Positions 10,721 to 21,924 of a stretch of DNA of 64,000 nucleotides are shown here, in pieces. Made by a program: the position numbers and the translations under genes. Numbering within the stretch: the first letter of the stretch is position 1; each line of letters begins with the position of its first letter. The notes under the pieces were generated by a model. It was not told where the DNA came from. It saw only the letters and a list, made by a program, of their open reading frames with translations, and made no database searches. Source of the stretch: Cycas panzhihuaensis (Eukaryota > Cycadophyta); the NCBI GenBank assembly GCA_023213395.1, contig CM041465.1, positions 50,227,741 to 50,291,740 on the forward strand, in the 5' to 3' direction.

Positions 10721-13700
10721 ATTATGTAAAGTATCAACCTTCATGACCAGTTGAATTTACCTACTAACCCAGGTTAAGCCATAATATCAAAAGGTCTATT
10801 TATCAACCAATGATAACCTGTCAAGCATAGCATCCAAACTAGGTCCCTCATTCTCCCAGGTATTAATATGGTCCAATCTCTGCCATCAACACATCAAGTT
10901 AATGTTAGTTATATTTAGTACTCCCAATCAAATCTGAAAATTTTTTATTTAAGCTATACTTATCTCTATTATATTTTTTGGTTGAAAAAAGTAAACTTCA
11001 ACTAAAAAATATTAACTCCCTTTGAAAAATACAAGCTTCATTTCAAGACTATGATCTACATATTAAAAATATGACCTCACCTCTAAAAACATGATCATGG
11101 TATTCCTAAAAACTTGATTGACCTTATGATCATGTTTTCCCCCTAAAGATCATATTTCTGAAAGTGAATTCATGTTTTTCTTTTCTAGAGGTTTCAATTT
11201 TGGTTTCACAGATCATGTTTTTTTCCTTAAACTCGCAAAATAAAAAAAATAAAATCATCAACTCATCGAGAATCTCATCTATCAAGCCATGTTCTTGACC
11301 TCAATCCCTTATAGCTCTCTGATTGAAACTTCAATGAATGGATCTTCTTAAATTCCCTAATATGGTCTCTAATAGACCATTTTTCTCAACCTTCACATGT
11401 AACAAATGAACACTTTTCCTACCTAAACTTATATATAAATCCTAACTCCCCGGCTGGTCCATACTTCAAAAGTTTCCATTCATTATCAAAACACTTTTTA
11501 GTAGATTTTTCATTTATGGTCAACTAACATCAATCTAAAATTTATCCCTTACCAACTCCAAATCCCTCCATGTGTCATTATGGCTTCTCACCCATGCTTT
11601 CATCAGCTTCCCTTCTTGACCCAAAGAAGGATCTTCTCTTAATATAGCCTTGTTCATAGTCTATAGGATTCATTTTTCTTAAACATCATGTTTTCATCAC
11701 TCTTGCGACCTCTATAATTCAACCTTTAATACCCTTTCTCCTCCAAACTCTCATAATCCTATCTCTTAAAATTTGAGACCATTGCTAAAGAGGTAAAACT
11801 ATAGCAACCTTCCCTCTAAAAATCAATCATTGATAAGGATAAACTATGACAAATTCCTTATGCTCCAAAAACCCATCTTTTAAAGAGCTTGAACTATGAT
11901 AATTATTCTTTGAAAAGACACCTACTAATGAGCTTAAACTATGGTAGCCTTTCCTCTGAAAATCAACTATTAAAGAGACTAAAACTATGATAGGTCCTGT
12001 AAACCTTGACCATTAACAAGGTAAAACTATGATGGATATTTCTTTATTTATATATTCTCTTTTTACATCAAGTTCCAAAATACCAAAAAATAAAAACCAT
12101 AAAAAAATAAAAAAATCATAATGTAGATAGGTAAATATTAGTTATCGTAATGTAATCAAGCATAACTATCTCATCTAAGACACTTATCTCATTCAACCAT
12201 CACCATGCTCCTTCACATTTTAACAAGCCAATAAATAACTTAGGTAGCCCAAGTTATCAGATAACTTGGCATTTGCAAGGTTGGCAATGGACTCCATCCT
12301 ACTTCAATAGAATTTGTAGAGCTTCCATTATTAACAAGGCAAATGTTTTAATTAACTATGACCTATCTTAGTTAATGGTCGGGCGGTCTCTTACCTTTTG
12401 TTTATTGTCAGGGTTTAACTAGTTAATTGCATGGTACTATAAAGGCTACTTGGTATTCTAGTTACTTCAAATCATGCTAATTGTACTTGAGCCTAACGAT
12501 TTTATTGATGATTAAAAGATCTTAATGGTGTTTGGTCAATAAAAACCCACTTAAAAGTGCTCTTAATTCATTTACCTATTTAACTTAGTTGGTGATTTTA
12601 AGACATCATGTCCCCCTTTGATTGTAGTATTTTCTACTTAATTGACTTTTTATTAGTTTAAATCAATCACTATTGATGTTTTTTATATTTTAAATTTTTA
12701 AATTTTATTCAAAGTTTTCAATTTTCATGCTCATGTGTTAGGTCATGTTTTTTGTTTAGCCAAAATTGTGATTATGTTTTTCATTTTGGCTTAAAAACAC
12801 AACCTCCTTAATAAAACACAACCTATTTATAACTAAAAATGTGACCTCAACTTTCATCATGCTTTTAGTTCATTTTGCTCTTTTTTTGTTGTGTTTCTTT
12901 GTCTTGTTAGGTCACATGTTTTGGCCTTTGTCATATTTTTGGTTTTGTTAGGTTGCATTTTTTGCCTTATGTCGTATTTTTTAACTATTTTTTTATAAAA
13001 AAATAAAATGAAGGTTGTCATTTTAACCATCTATTTTTTAATCTTATGTGTACCTTCAACTTTCCTTCATATGGTTTTTGTCCATGGTTTTATTCTTACT
13101 ATTATCATATATAAGAGTTTTTCTTCTAAAAGCTTGTTCTTCCTCTTCTTAGAGATTTTAAGAGAAAAAAAGAAAGAGTCTTGAAGTGTGTGACAAATTG
13201 ATGATTTGTTGCAAAAGAAGGATGATAAGTTTAGGTAGACTCCATTATGACTAAGTTTTTCTTCTCTTTTATTAGTTTTTATTTTGAAATTCAAGCTTGA
13301 GGAGTATATTGGAGGAGGAATTGGAAGATATTCCTAACTTCTATGGAAATTTAAAGCAAGTAGAGCTCTTTCTTCAAGCTCACTTGTATCCTTATTATTT
13401 TTAGCTAGTATTTAGAAGGCAAAGCTCAAATTTTCACCTTCTCTTCTCCTATTTTCTTCCTCCCTAGCTCCTCTTTTCTTATTTTACGTATCCCTTTCTT
13501 CTACGAGCTTCTATTTTTCACTTCCTTCCCTTCTTTTTTTTTTTTTTTTGTTACGAATTAGTTTTATAGAGCAATTTGAGAGTGACTCTTTGGGTAAGGA
13601 CATTGATTTGAGGCATTCTCTCTTCTCATCTACATAGGTTCTTTAGTGAGATTATTTACTCTTATTTTGTCTTTTTAGTTTACTTATTCTTTTTTTAAGA

Positions 13701-13841
13701 AAAAAATGATATTTCATAAATGTTACTTTTAGTTCCTTTTGAGTTGGCTAATATTGAATTCCTTTATTGACCTTGAGGAATTTTGATACTTTTTCTTAGG
13801 TCAAAAAAACTAGTGTTTATTCATAATACTTCTTAAGACTT
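10721..13841. other. TatA 3' untranslated region and start of 3' LTR, no gene seen
   Basis: AT-rich sequence (over 65% A+T by eye) with scattered short repeats such as ATGATCATGTTTT near 11085-11240 and tandem repeats at 11770-12040. The 3' LTR must begin somewhere here, because 13842 already corresponds to position 1 of the 5' LTR, but I could not place its first base or a polypurine tract. A minus-strand open frame at 13067-13294 has no recognisable product. Confidence 0.5.
11770..12040 (+). repeat. tandem repeat, about 46-bp period
   Basis: Six diverged copies of a unit containing (T)AAACTATGATAG. The ACTAT core recurs at about 11798, 11843, 11893, 11938, 11983 and 12025, with AAAGAG or AACAAGG before it. 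It lies in the TatA 3' untranslated region. Confidence 0.6.
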
Positions 13842-13908
13842 TACTTTTTCTATTTCATCTTTTTTTCAACACAAAAGAGGTTTTGAGAATTCCTTATTAT
13901 AGTCTTGG

Positions 13909-13913
13909 AAAGG
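13909..13913. repeat. target-site duplication of CHR, left copy
   Basis: AAAGG immediately before TG of the LTR. It is identical to 19435-19439, and a single copy is present in the unoccupied homologous site at 70-74. Confidence 0.92.
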
Positions 13914-14384
13914 TGTAGTGATCTAATTCTACTTTTATAGCAATTTTCCCCAAAAATACAAGTAATAATCCACAAAAACAATAACTAGATGTTGTCTTTC
14001 CTGAAGACGTGAGCTTCCCTCTTCGAGGCAAGGAACCCTCCAAACTGCATTTTCAAATGGGCGAGCTAATTGCAGCCCTACAACCAAAAATGCGCGACCA
14101 AAGAACCTCCGACGATGATGAAATGAGGCCGCAAATCCTCCTTAAATAGGCACCCAAACGAAAGTAATAGAAGTCAGCCAGACTAGGTAATATTCTTCTT
14201 AAAACTGCTCAAATAGAAGTCGGCCAGAACTTCTCCAAAAACTGGCAGGCTAACTTAAAATGGCCATAACTTTTGATTGAGATGTCAGAATTGACTTTCG
14301 TCTGAACCGTTGGAATCCTTGTTCAAAGGCCTTCAATTTGAATGGTTATATGACATAGTTTTAACTAGATTTTGGAATGTTACA
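13914..14384 (-). repeat. CHR 3' LTR (in element orientation)
   Basis: 471 bp, begins TGTAGTGATC and ends AATGTTACA on the plus strand, matching 18963-19434. It contains the ATGGCCATAACTTTTGAT block (about 14260-14277) found in many plant LTRs. Confidence 0.93.
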
Positions 14385-14397
14385 AATCCCTCCCCTT
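14385..14397 (-). other. CHR polypurine tract
   Basis: On the minus strand AAGGGGAGGGATT directly abuts the 3' LTR. It is the expected primer for plus-strand DNA synthesis. Confidence 0.85.
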
Positions 14398-14413
14398 CAA
14401 AGCATGCTTTGCC

Positions 14414-15137
14414 CTCAAAGCATTGGTAAGGGCCCATTTTTCTGCATCCATTCTTCAGATTCCCATGTTGCATCTTCAAGCTCCAATGTCTTCCATTTGA
14501 TGAGATACTCTTTTATTATCCTAGATCATAAATTCTTGTCCCTGGTCTTCAATATCCCCTCAGGTTCCACTACCATCATTCCTTCTTCATCAAGTGTTGG
14601 TAAATTTGTTTGTGGAGCCTTTTCACCCAACTTTTTCTTCAAGCAAGATACGTGGAAGATATTATGGATTTTGCTTTCTGGTGGCAGTTTTAATTGATAT
14701 GCCACTTCCCCTATGCATTCCTCAATCTGATATGGTCCAAAGAATCTTTGTGATAATTTATGTCGATTATTTTGTTTCATCGACATCTGTTTGTAGGGTT
14801 GGAGTCTTAAGAATACCCATTCTCCTATCTCAAAACTCCGTTCAGATCTCTTTCTATCTGCTTGTTGCTTCATCCTATTTTTTGCCATCTCTAAATTATT
14901 CTTTAATATTCGAATTGTTTCTTGCATCTGTTGCAAGTTTTCTTGGACTGTCTGCACTTTAGATATATTTAGCCAATTCAAGAGTGATGGAGGTTCATAC
15001 CCATATAGTGCTTGAAATGGTGACATTTTAGCCGCTGCATGGTATGTGGTGTTATACCACCATTCTGCCAAATGGAGCCATCGATGCCATTGTGTCTCGC
15101 TTATCCGACGAAGTTTCTTAAGTATCCCTCCACACAT
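14414..15137 (-). pseudogene. CHR integrase C-terminal part and chromodomain
   Basis: 15137-14529 is open and encodes the end of the integrase core (a Tyr-His-x4-Met-Ser-Pro-Phe-Gln-Ala-Leu-Tyr-Gly motif), a helical Gln/Arg/Lys-rich stretch and the Gly-Pro-Tyr-x-Ile (GPY/F) module that precedes chromodomains. A TGA at 14526-14528 interrupts the frame. Beyond it, to the TGA at 14414-14416, the same frame encodes a chromodomain with the Tyr-Leu-Ile-Lys-Trp and Ala-Thr-Trp-Glu motifs. Chromodomains of such elements are known to bind modified histone H3 and steer integration to heterochromatin. A frameshift near 15105 separates this part from the upstream integrase. Confidence 0.85.
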
Positions 15138-15985
15138 TTGTTAACTATTTCTGTCTGGCCATCTGTCTGTGGGTGGTATGTTGTGCTCATATGTAAGCTA
15201 GTGCCGACTGATTTGAACAACTCCTTCCAAAAGTGACTTGTGAATTTGGGATCCCTGTCACTGATTATAACCTTTGGAAAGCCATGTAATCTGTGAATTT
15301 CTTTCATATATAATTCTGCTATTTGGCTTACTTTTGCTCCTGTCTGAGTTCCCCTGAAATGGGTGTATTTAGTTAATCTATCTACCACTACAAAAATTGC
15401 ATCTCTTCCTTCTGAACGCAAAAGACCTATAATAAAATCCATAGAGATTTCTTCCCATTTTTGATGGGGAATGGGAAGGGGTTGTAGCAACCCGGGGGTC
15501 TTCACAGATTCAGTTTTATTCCTTTGACATGTATCACATTCTGATACAATTTGGAGGACGTTGGATTTCAACCCTTTTCAGTAAAACGAGCTTCGAAGCC
15601 TTCTATAAGTCTTATCCATCCTTGAATGTCCTGAAACCAAAGTTGAGTGAGCTTCTTGAAGTAGTACTTCTTTTAGTTTACTTGTCTTTGGAACAAATAT
15701 TTTTCCTTTCCTTAGAATTAATTCTCCTTGTTCCGTAAATTGCAATTGCTTCCTTCTCTCGATCTTTTGCCTTATTCCTTGTGATATCTTGTCGTCTTCA
15801 TATTCCTTTGCCAACTCTGTTGCCCATTTTGGAGTTGCTATTGTCATTGAATTGGCTGAGGCTTCAATCTTTCCTTCCTCCGGTAGTCTAGATAGAGCAT
15901 CAGCTATTACATTTTCTTTCCCTTTTTTGTATTCTATGGTGAAATCAAAAGTCCGCAACTTCTTGACCCATTTTGTTGCTCATCG
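15101..15985 (-). pseudogene. CHR RNase H end and integrase core
   Basis: 15958-15581 carries the end of RNase H (Ile-Glu-Tyr-x-Lys-Gly-Lys-x-Asn-x-Ile-Ala-Asp-Ala-Leu-Ser-Arg) and the His-His half of the integrase zinc finger. A TGA at 15578-15580 stops it. 15571-15101 continues with the Cys-x2-Cys half and the catalytic core, where all three acidic residues are visible (Met-Asp-Phe, Ser-Asp-Arg-Asp, Thr-Glu-Ile-Val-Asn). A one-base deletion near 15985 separates this from the reverse transcriptase and early RNase H frame. Confidence 0.88.
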
Positions 15986-17423
15986 ATAATGCCTTTTGAT
16001 TCGAAAGTACTTGTTTGTCATGATCGGTTCTAACCACAAATTTACTCCCTAGTAAATCGCCTCCATTGGTGTATTGCATGCATAATGGCCAGCATCTCTT
16101 TATCATATATTGGTTTTGTTTTTTCCCTATTATTCAGCTTCCGGCTTTCATAAGCTATTGGCCTTCCTCCTGTAATGTAATTGCTCCTATTCCAAAACCC
16201 GAAGCATCACATTCCAATGTGAATGGTTGAGTAAAATCTGGTAAGGCCAATACTCGAGCTGTGATCATTGCTTGTTTTAATTCTTGAAATGCTCCTTCTG
16301 CTCCTAAATTCCATTTGGATGCATCCCTTTTGGTCAGGTCTATTAGTGGTGATGCTATGTGTGCACACCCTTTTATGAACTTTCTCAAAAATCCTGTTGC
16401 ACCCAAAAAACTTCTTACTCCTGTGACATTCTTTGGAGTTGGCCAGTTTACAATTGCTTGGATCTTTTTTGGATCAATTTTGATTCCTTCACCTGTGATA
16501 ATGTGGCCCAGATACTCTAATTCTTTTTTTGCGAAAGAACACTTTTTTTTATTTGCAAACAATTGCGCTTTCTCAAGTGTGAGCAGAACTTCCTTTATAT
16601 GTTCCACATGTTCTTCCCATGTTTTGCTATAGATTAGGATATCGTCAAAGAAAACCAGCACAAATTTTCTCAAAACATGTTTTAGTATTGAATTCATTGT
16701 ACTTTGGAAAGTAGCTGGAGCATTTGTTAAGCCAAAAGGCATAACCTTGAATTCAAACAACCCTTCATGCGTTCTGAATGCAGTTTTGTAGACGTCTTCT
16801 TCTTTGACCCTTATTTGGTAGTATCCTGAGCGCAAATCTATCTTTAAAAAGTATCGAGCTCCATGTAATTCATCTAATAAATCTTCGATCCTTGGGATAG
16901 GGTATCGATTCTTTATGGTCAATTTGTTCAGGCCACGATAATCCACACACATTCTATAAGATCCATCCTTCTTTAGATTGACCACCACGGGAGAGGCAAA
17001 TGGACTCGTGCTTTTCACCACTACACCTTGGAGTAACAGTTCTTGTGTGATTTTTTCAATTTCTTTCCTGAGATGATAAGGATGCCTATATGGAGGAATA
17101 TTGACTGGTATTGCTCCGGGGATAAGGTCTATTGCATGCTCTAATTCCCTTTTCGGTGGCAGTCCTTGGGGTTCTTCAAAAACTCTTTGATGTTTTTCTA
17201 AGATTTCCTGAATCTCTAAGGGAATGTCTTCTATTTCTACTTTGTAACATGACATTGTGTATGCTTGTGGATTCTTCTTTAAAAATTTTTCCATCCTATG
17301 AGATGAGACAAGCTGGACTGGGGGTGTGGCTGGGGCTTGTAGTTGATATTTGCGTCCTTTTTGTCGAAAACACATAAATCTTGTCATATAGTTGGTAACG
17401 ATGTTTCCCAACATTTGTAGCCA
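15986..17423 (-). pseudogene. CHR reverse transcriptase and RNase H
   Basis: 17414-16155 is a 419-codon open stretch with complete gypsy reverse transcriptase motifs: Arg-Met-Cys-Val-Asp-Tyr-Arg near residue 150, Lys-Ile-Asp-Leu-Arg-Ser-Gly-Tyr near 190 and the catalytic Phe-Phe-Asp-Asp-Ile-Leu near 250. It then enters RNase H with the first catalytic Asp (Glu-Cys-Asp-Ala-Ser-Gly). A one-base deletion near 16170 shifts the frame, and the rest of RNase H (for example Val-Arg-Thr-Asp-His near 16025) continues in another frame. The reverse transcriptase domain itself looks intact. Confidence 0.9.
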
Positions 17424-18830
17424 TTAAATTCCTAAAACTACATCCACTCCGCCTATAGGCATGGCAAACATACAAGTTGTGACCTTGTAATCATTAATCT
17501 GGAGAGTTGTATCTTTGCAGTATCCTCCACATGGCGTTGTTCTCCCATTTGCTATTGACACTTGGAAAGTGTTGAGGGGTTTCACTTGTAACCCCAATTT
17601 TTTTGCTGATGCCTTGTTTATAAAATTATGTGTACTCCCACTATCAACTAAAATTGATACTGGTGTTCCCTTGATTTGTCCTTGGAATCTTAGGGTCTGT
17701 GGGGATACCTGTTGCCCTGTAATGGCCTGCAATGAGATTTGGACATTCCCTATATCCACCTCCAAAAGTTCATCTTCCTCCGTCTCTATGCTCTGGTCTT
17801 GTTCTACTTCTTCCTCTGCTTCTTCTGGTATTTCTTCATCCTCATTATTGATCATGAAAGCCTTTTTTACTGGGCACTGGTGTTCCTTATTCCATTTTCC
17901 TCCACACTTGAAGCACGTCCCTTTTCTTATATGCTCCTCTTTGGTTGTTCCTGAGCTTTCTCCTGTATTTCTTATAGCTAACGGAGGATCTACCTTTATT
18001 CCTGATTTTGCCCAATTAGGATTTTGGGTCTGATATGGTGGTGGCTCATATCTCCTTGTATATGTTGGTCTACTATCTCTAAGTTCTGCCTCTACATTTC
18101 TTGCTATCCGAATTGCTACTTGGAGTTGAGGTGGATCTGCTGCTTTAACTCTAAATTTGATATGATTTTTCAATCCACTAATATAAGTCTCTAGTAAACA
18201 TTCCTGCGGTATTTTTTCTGAGACCATACATTGTAGTGTTTGAAACTGTTCTGTATATTCTTGGATTGTTCCTTGTTGATGTAATCGTGTTAACTGAGCA
18301 AAGTAATCTGTATTCCAAGAATCGTCATATTGCTCTATTAGTCCTCCTCTTAGATTCTCCTAAGTCTGTTGTATTAGTAAATTCATCTTTTGCCACCAAT
18401 AGTACCACCTTAATGCCCTTCCGTTTAAGTGTAAGGATGCTATTTCCATCTTTTCCTTACTTGTTGAGTTATAGACCCTAAAATAGTTCTCCATTTGTAA
18501 GATCTGATTTATGATATTCTTGGATACTTCATGATCAAATTTTTCCAAGGATAATCTTGCTTCTTTCCATCCATTATCCATGTTGGAAGTTCTCCTTTCA
18601 TAAATTCGTCCATCAAACCTATTCCCCTGGTTTTCTTGATTGTTCCAAGTATCTATTTGTTCTATTCCTGATGCATTGTTGTTATCCATTTCTCCACCCA
18701 ACACATTCTGTGTTGCTTGATCTGCTTTAGCTAGTAACTCCTGAATTAAGGTTGTTAAAGCCTTTATGCTCTGGTTTAATTCTAATGTGCCTTCAATTTT
18801 TTCCTCTAAGGTTCTAGAGTGGGCTGCCAT
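17424..18830 (-). pseudogene. CHR gag and aspartic protease
   Basis: The start is the ATG at 18830, the first Met after the leader. Gag runs through a retrotransposon capsid region (Leu-x-Gly-x-Ala-x-x-Trp-Tyr, about 18420-18400) with an in-frame TAG at 18360-18362 where related proteins have Trp. It ends with a zinc knuckle of the form C-x2-C-x7-H-x-C near 17900, typical of plant chromoviruses, followed by an acidic Glu-rich linker. The protease follows in the same frame, with catalytic Asp-Ser-Gly-Ser-Thr-His-Asn-Phe near 17640 and the distal Val-Val-Leu-Gly-Ile motif just before a TAA at 17424-17426. This stop is the only break between protease and reverse transcriptase. Confidence 0.88.
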
Positions 18831-18962
18831 CTTCCTAGGAATGAGGGTTTTCCCTTATCTCAATTCTGTTTCTATTTATTTTGGCGGGCGGGGGGGGGAT
18901 TTTTTTTTTTTTTTGACCTTTTTTATGCTTTTCCCTTAAAAAAACGAAGCTCTGATACCACT
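18831..18962 (-). other. CHR leader with primer-binding site
   Basis: The plus-strand sequence GCTCTGATACCA at 18949-18960 is the complement of TGGTATCAGAGC, the classic initiator-Met tRNA primer site, two bases from the LTR. The leader also holds a homopolymer pair at 18890-18914 (nine G, one A, fifteen T on the plus strand) that may be slippage-prone. Confidence 0.92.
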
Positions 18963-19434
18963 TGTAGTGATCTAATTCTACTTTTATAGCAATTTTCCCC
19001 AAAAATACAAGTAATAATCCACAAAAACAATAACTACATGATGTCTTTCCTGAAGACGTGAGCTTCCCTCTTCGAGGTGAGGAACCCTCCAAACTGTAGC
19101 CCCCAAATGGGCGAGGTAATTGCAGCCCTACAACCGAAAAAGTGCAACCAAAGAACCTCCGATGATGATGAAATGAGGCCGCAAATCCTACTTAAATAGG
19201 CGCCCAAATGAAAGTAATAGAAGTCGGCTAGACTGGGTAATATTCTTCTTAAAACTGCTCAAATAGAAGTCGGCCAGAACTTCTCCAAAAACTGGCAGGC
19301 TAACTTAAAATGGCCATAACTTTTGATTGAGATGTCGGAATTGACTTTCGTCTGAATCGTTGGAATCCTTGTTCAAAGGCCTTCAATGTGAATGGTTATA
19401 TGACATAGTTTTAACTAGATTTTGGAATGTTACA
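18963..19434 (-). repeat. CHR 5' LTR (in element orientation)
   Basis: 472 bp with TG...CA ends, about 95% identical to 13914-14384. Followed on the plus strand by the target duplication AAAGG at 19435-19439. Confidence 0.93.
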
Positions 19435-19439
19435 AAAGG
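19435..19439. repeat. target-site duplication of CHR, right copy
   Basis: AAAGG immediately after the LTR, followed by CCTAACCTTG, the continuation of the TatA LTR sequence seen at 75-84. Confidence 0.92.
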
Positions 19440-20734
19440 CCTAACCTTGTATGTTGAGAGCTCTCCTTGGGTGTCTTTAACACATTTTGGCCCTTATTAT
19501 AAATTTAAAGATAAGTACAACAAGTTTTTCCAAGTTTCTTTATTTCTCTTTCATTTTTTTTAAATTAAAAAAAAGTAGTTTCTTAAGTTAGGATAACCAT
19601 AAGAATAGAAGAAGAACCCACCTATTTCTCTAGGCACTATTTTGTTAAGGGAAAGAAATAAAAAGTACATCTCTTTAGAAACCAAATCTCTTTTTGTCCT
19701 TGAGAAAGAAACAAAAATCTAAAAAGAAATTATCTTATATTACTTTTCTTTCAAAAGGACAAAAGGGCATTTCTATCATTTAAAATTCTTGAGTTATATT
19801 CATAAGAATAAAAGAGTATTTATGGTCAATTTTTATTATTTGCTAATACTTCATAAATGAATTTATAAAAAGAGGAAAAGAATAAAAGAAAAAGCATCTA
19901 TAATTACACTCATTTAGTTTGCATTAGGTTTGTATTAGCTTCATATTTCCTTATTTGGTGTTTTACATTCGGATTGCTTATTTATACAACATGAAAGCAC
20001 ATATAGTTGTGTATCTAGGATTGCTTGCTTCTTAGGCCCCCTAGGATAGGTTTCCTTCTAGTAGTTAGGACCCTATTAATTGATCGGGTAGTGATGATCC
20101 TAACATATAAAATATACCCTTCCTTTCGAAGTAAATACATCTATTGTGAGGGAGTTTTTAATTAAACAAGCCTTCATCCCCATAGCATATTATACTCTCC
20201 CTTCTTTAGGAGTTATTTTTACTTCCAGTTGTGTTCTAAATTCCAAAAATCGTTGTCTACTATTACATTTTAGGTTGAGAATGCCTCCCTCTTTCTTTTT
20301 CACCCCTAAGTGTAATAATCCACTAGAATCAAATGCAGGCATCCCTAGGCCATCCATCCTCATGAGAAAATCATTGTTAGGTGATCAAGACCCTAGTGGC
20401 TAACCCTCGATAAAGTTATTAATCCAGGGTCTAATCTCTCTTAAATCCCTACACTTATTAGTCTTCTCATTCCTTAGTATAGTTTGTCATAGTTTACTCC
20501 TTCTAGATATGTTAGAGGCCTAGGTTAGGATCCCTTTTTCTAACCTAAAACTTAGAAAGGGTAGAAGAGTAGGAAGCCATAAGATATTAATTTGGGAAAA
20601 CTTCCGTTAATGTGCCCCTTGCTAGTCAAGGGACTTATTACTTTTCTCCCTGATAAAAAGTATATCTTATTATTTTTATTATCTATGTTTCTTTTTACCT
20701 AGCTCATGACTTTTTTAGTTTAGAAACTTTCCTC

Positions 20735-21170
20735 TTGGTTATAATCAACTATAACCAAGTGAGACCAAGGTTGCAACTAACTAAGACCAAGTACAACTAG
20801 GTTGCATCTACCCACAACCAAAGTATAACTAAGTTGCAACCAATTGAGACTAGATTACAACCAACTATAATGAAGTGAGACTAAGGTTACAACCAATTAA
20901 GACCAAGTACAACTAGGTTATAACCAAGTGAGACCAAGCAAGATCAAGTTGCAACTAATTAAGACCAAGTGAGACCATTGTTACAACCAACTATAACTAA
21001 GTACAACCAAGTTATAACTAGGTACAACCATGTGAGACTAAGGTTGTAATCAATTACAACCAAGTAAGACCAAGGTTGCAACTAATTATAATTAAGTAAG
21101 ACTAAATCATAACTAACTACAACTAATTATAACCAAGTACATCTACGTTGTAACCAACCTTAATTGAATC
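20735..21170 (+). repeat. degenerate minisatellite in TatA 3' LTR
   Basis: Second copy of the AACCAAGTGAGACC-type array, homologous to 1370-1835. Unit order has drifted between the two LTRs. Confidence 0.75.
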
Positions 21171-21339
21171 AAACCATCTTGAACATTCATCTAACACACC
21201 TAGAGAAATCATCCTTATTTGTTTAAGTAAGGTCAAAAGTCTTAGTTAGACCTAATTACTTTACAACTCTTGCTCCCAAGTTGACTTACTCAATTAGGTC
21301 CCCCAACCTCAAAATAATGCCCAATAGAATAAAGTAACC

Positions 21340-21839
21340 TGCTAATAGAAATGTATAAGAATTTAGACATGCTCATGCTTGTCCTAATGCCATGTAGAAT
21401 TTTCACTAGATCTTTGCTAGTTTTACACAATATACATAGAAATCAAACAGAAGAATAAACATAGAATACACAGGTTTTAACGTAGGAAATCCTTTTAGGA
21501 GAAAAAATCACAGAGAAAGTAATAGCTAATGATTAATTAGATGCACCATGATTATATTGTTTCCTTCTCACTTCTATTTTACCCTATCTCAGATCTATTA
21601 TAAATGATCTAAAGGGTACAAATATGAAGAGTTGTGACTCTTACAAAAGGTTCAAGACTCTTTCGAATAATTACGTCCCATAGAACTTTGATACTTGTGT
21701 CCTTTCATATTTCGATCCTCTTTTTCCTTTTAAATCTCGATACTTGTGACTCTTCATATCTCGTTCTTGGTTTTTACCACTGAATGCCACATGAAGCATT
21801 AATGTCACCATATGTTAATCTTAACCATGGTTATTAACA
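21340..21839 (-). repeat. COP1 3' LTR (in element orientation)
   Basis: About 500 bp from TGCTAATAG to TTATTAACA (plus strand), abutting a polypurine tract. It begins only 16 bp after the end of the TatA LTR. There is no second copy in the window, so the left boundary is inferred from the TG...CA rule and spacing. Confidence 0.55.
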
Positions 21840-21852
21840 TCCCCTCTTAATG
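21840..21852 (-). other. COP1 polypurine tract
   Basis: On the minus strand ATTAAGAGGGGA directly precedes TGTTAATAACC, the expected LTR start. Confidence 0.65.
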
Positions 21853-21924
21853 CCAATGTAGGTCAAGGACTTGATATACAGTTGTAGATAATTGTTATGT
21901 CACAGATAACCTTCAAGATGAGCA

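Larger units (their letters stand above)
13914..19434 (-). mobile_element. CHR: complete Ty3/gypsy chromovirus, minus strand, nested in TatA LTR
   Basis: 5.5-kb element with LTRs of 471 and 472 bp, TG...CA ends, perfect 5-bp target duplication, initiator-Met primer site, polypurine tract and one continuous gag-pol region (18830 to 14414). Domains in element order are gag with zinc knuckle, protease, reverse transcriptase, RNase H, integrase and C-terminal chromodomain. The small size, short LTRs and terminal chromodomain suggest the Reina-like group of plant chromoviruses; that clade name is inference. The two LTRs differ at about 25 positions of 472 by hand count (about 95% identity), making it the youngest element here. 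Four in-frame stops and about three single-base frameshifts make it non-autonomous. Confidence 0.93.
1..21323 (+). mobile_element. TatA: decayed Ty3/gypsy Tat-lineage retrotransposon, left end cut by window
   Basis: Direct repeats of about 2 kb flank an internal region: 1-1996 matches 13842-13913 plus 19440-21323. Inside, in Tat order on the plus strand, lie remnants of gag, protease, reverse transcriptase, RNase H, the N-terminal half of integrase and a second RNase H, then an antisense coding region. Stops are very frequent and many fall where TatB or TatC have CAA, CAG or TGG codons, so this is the oldest gypsy copy here. The 3' LTR is split by the CHR element. The left LTR starts outside the window, so total length is unknown. 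The Tat assignment rests on the primer-site type, the gag capsid pattern, the second RNase H and homology to TatB and TatC. Confidence 0.8.
13842..21323 (+). repeat. TatA 3' LTR, split by CHR insertion
   Basis: 13842-13913 matches 1-74, and 19440-21323 matches 75-1996. The interruption at 13914-19434 is exactly the CHR element. The right end is placed at CA 21322-21323, by analogy with CA 1995-1996 followed by the primer site. The beginning of the LTR is left of 13842 but cannot be placed, because the matching end of the 5' copy is outside the window. Confidence 0.7.

Noticed and set aside
14377-18033. Plus-strand open frames across CHR (for example 14594-14962 and 17515-18033)
   Set aside because: They are shadows of the minus-strand gag-pol, whose domains and catalytic motifs are unambiguous.
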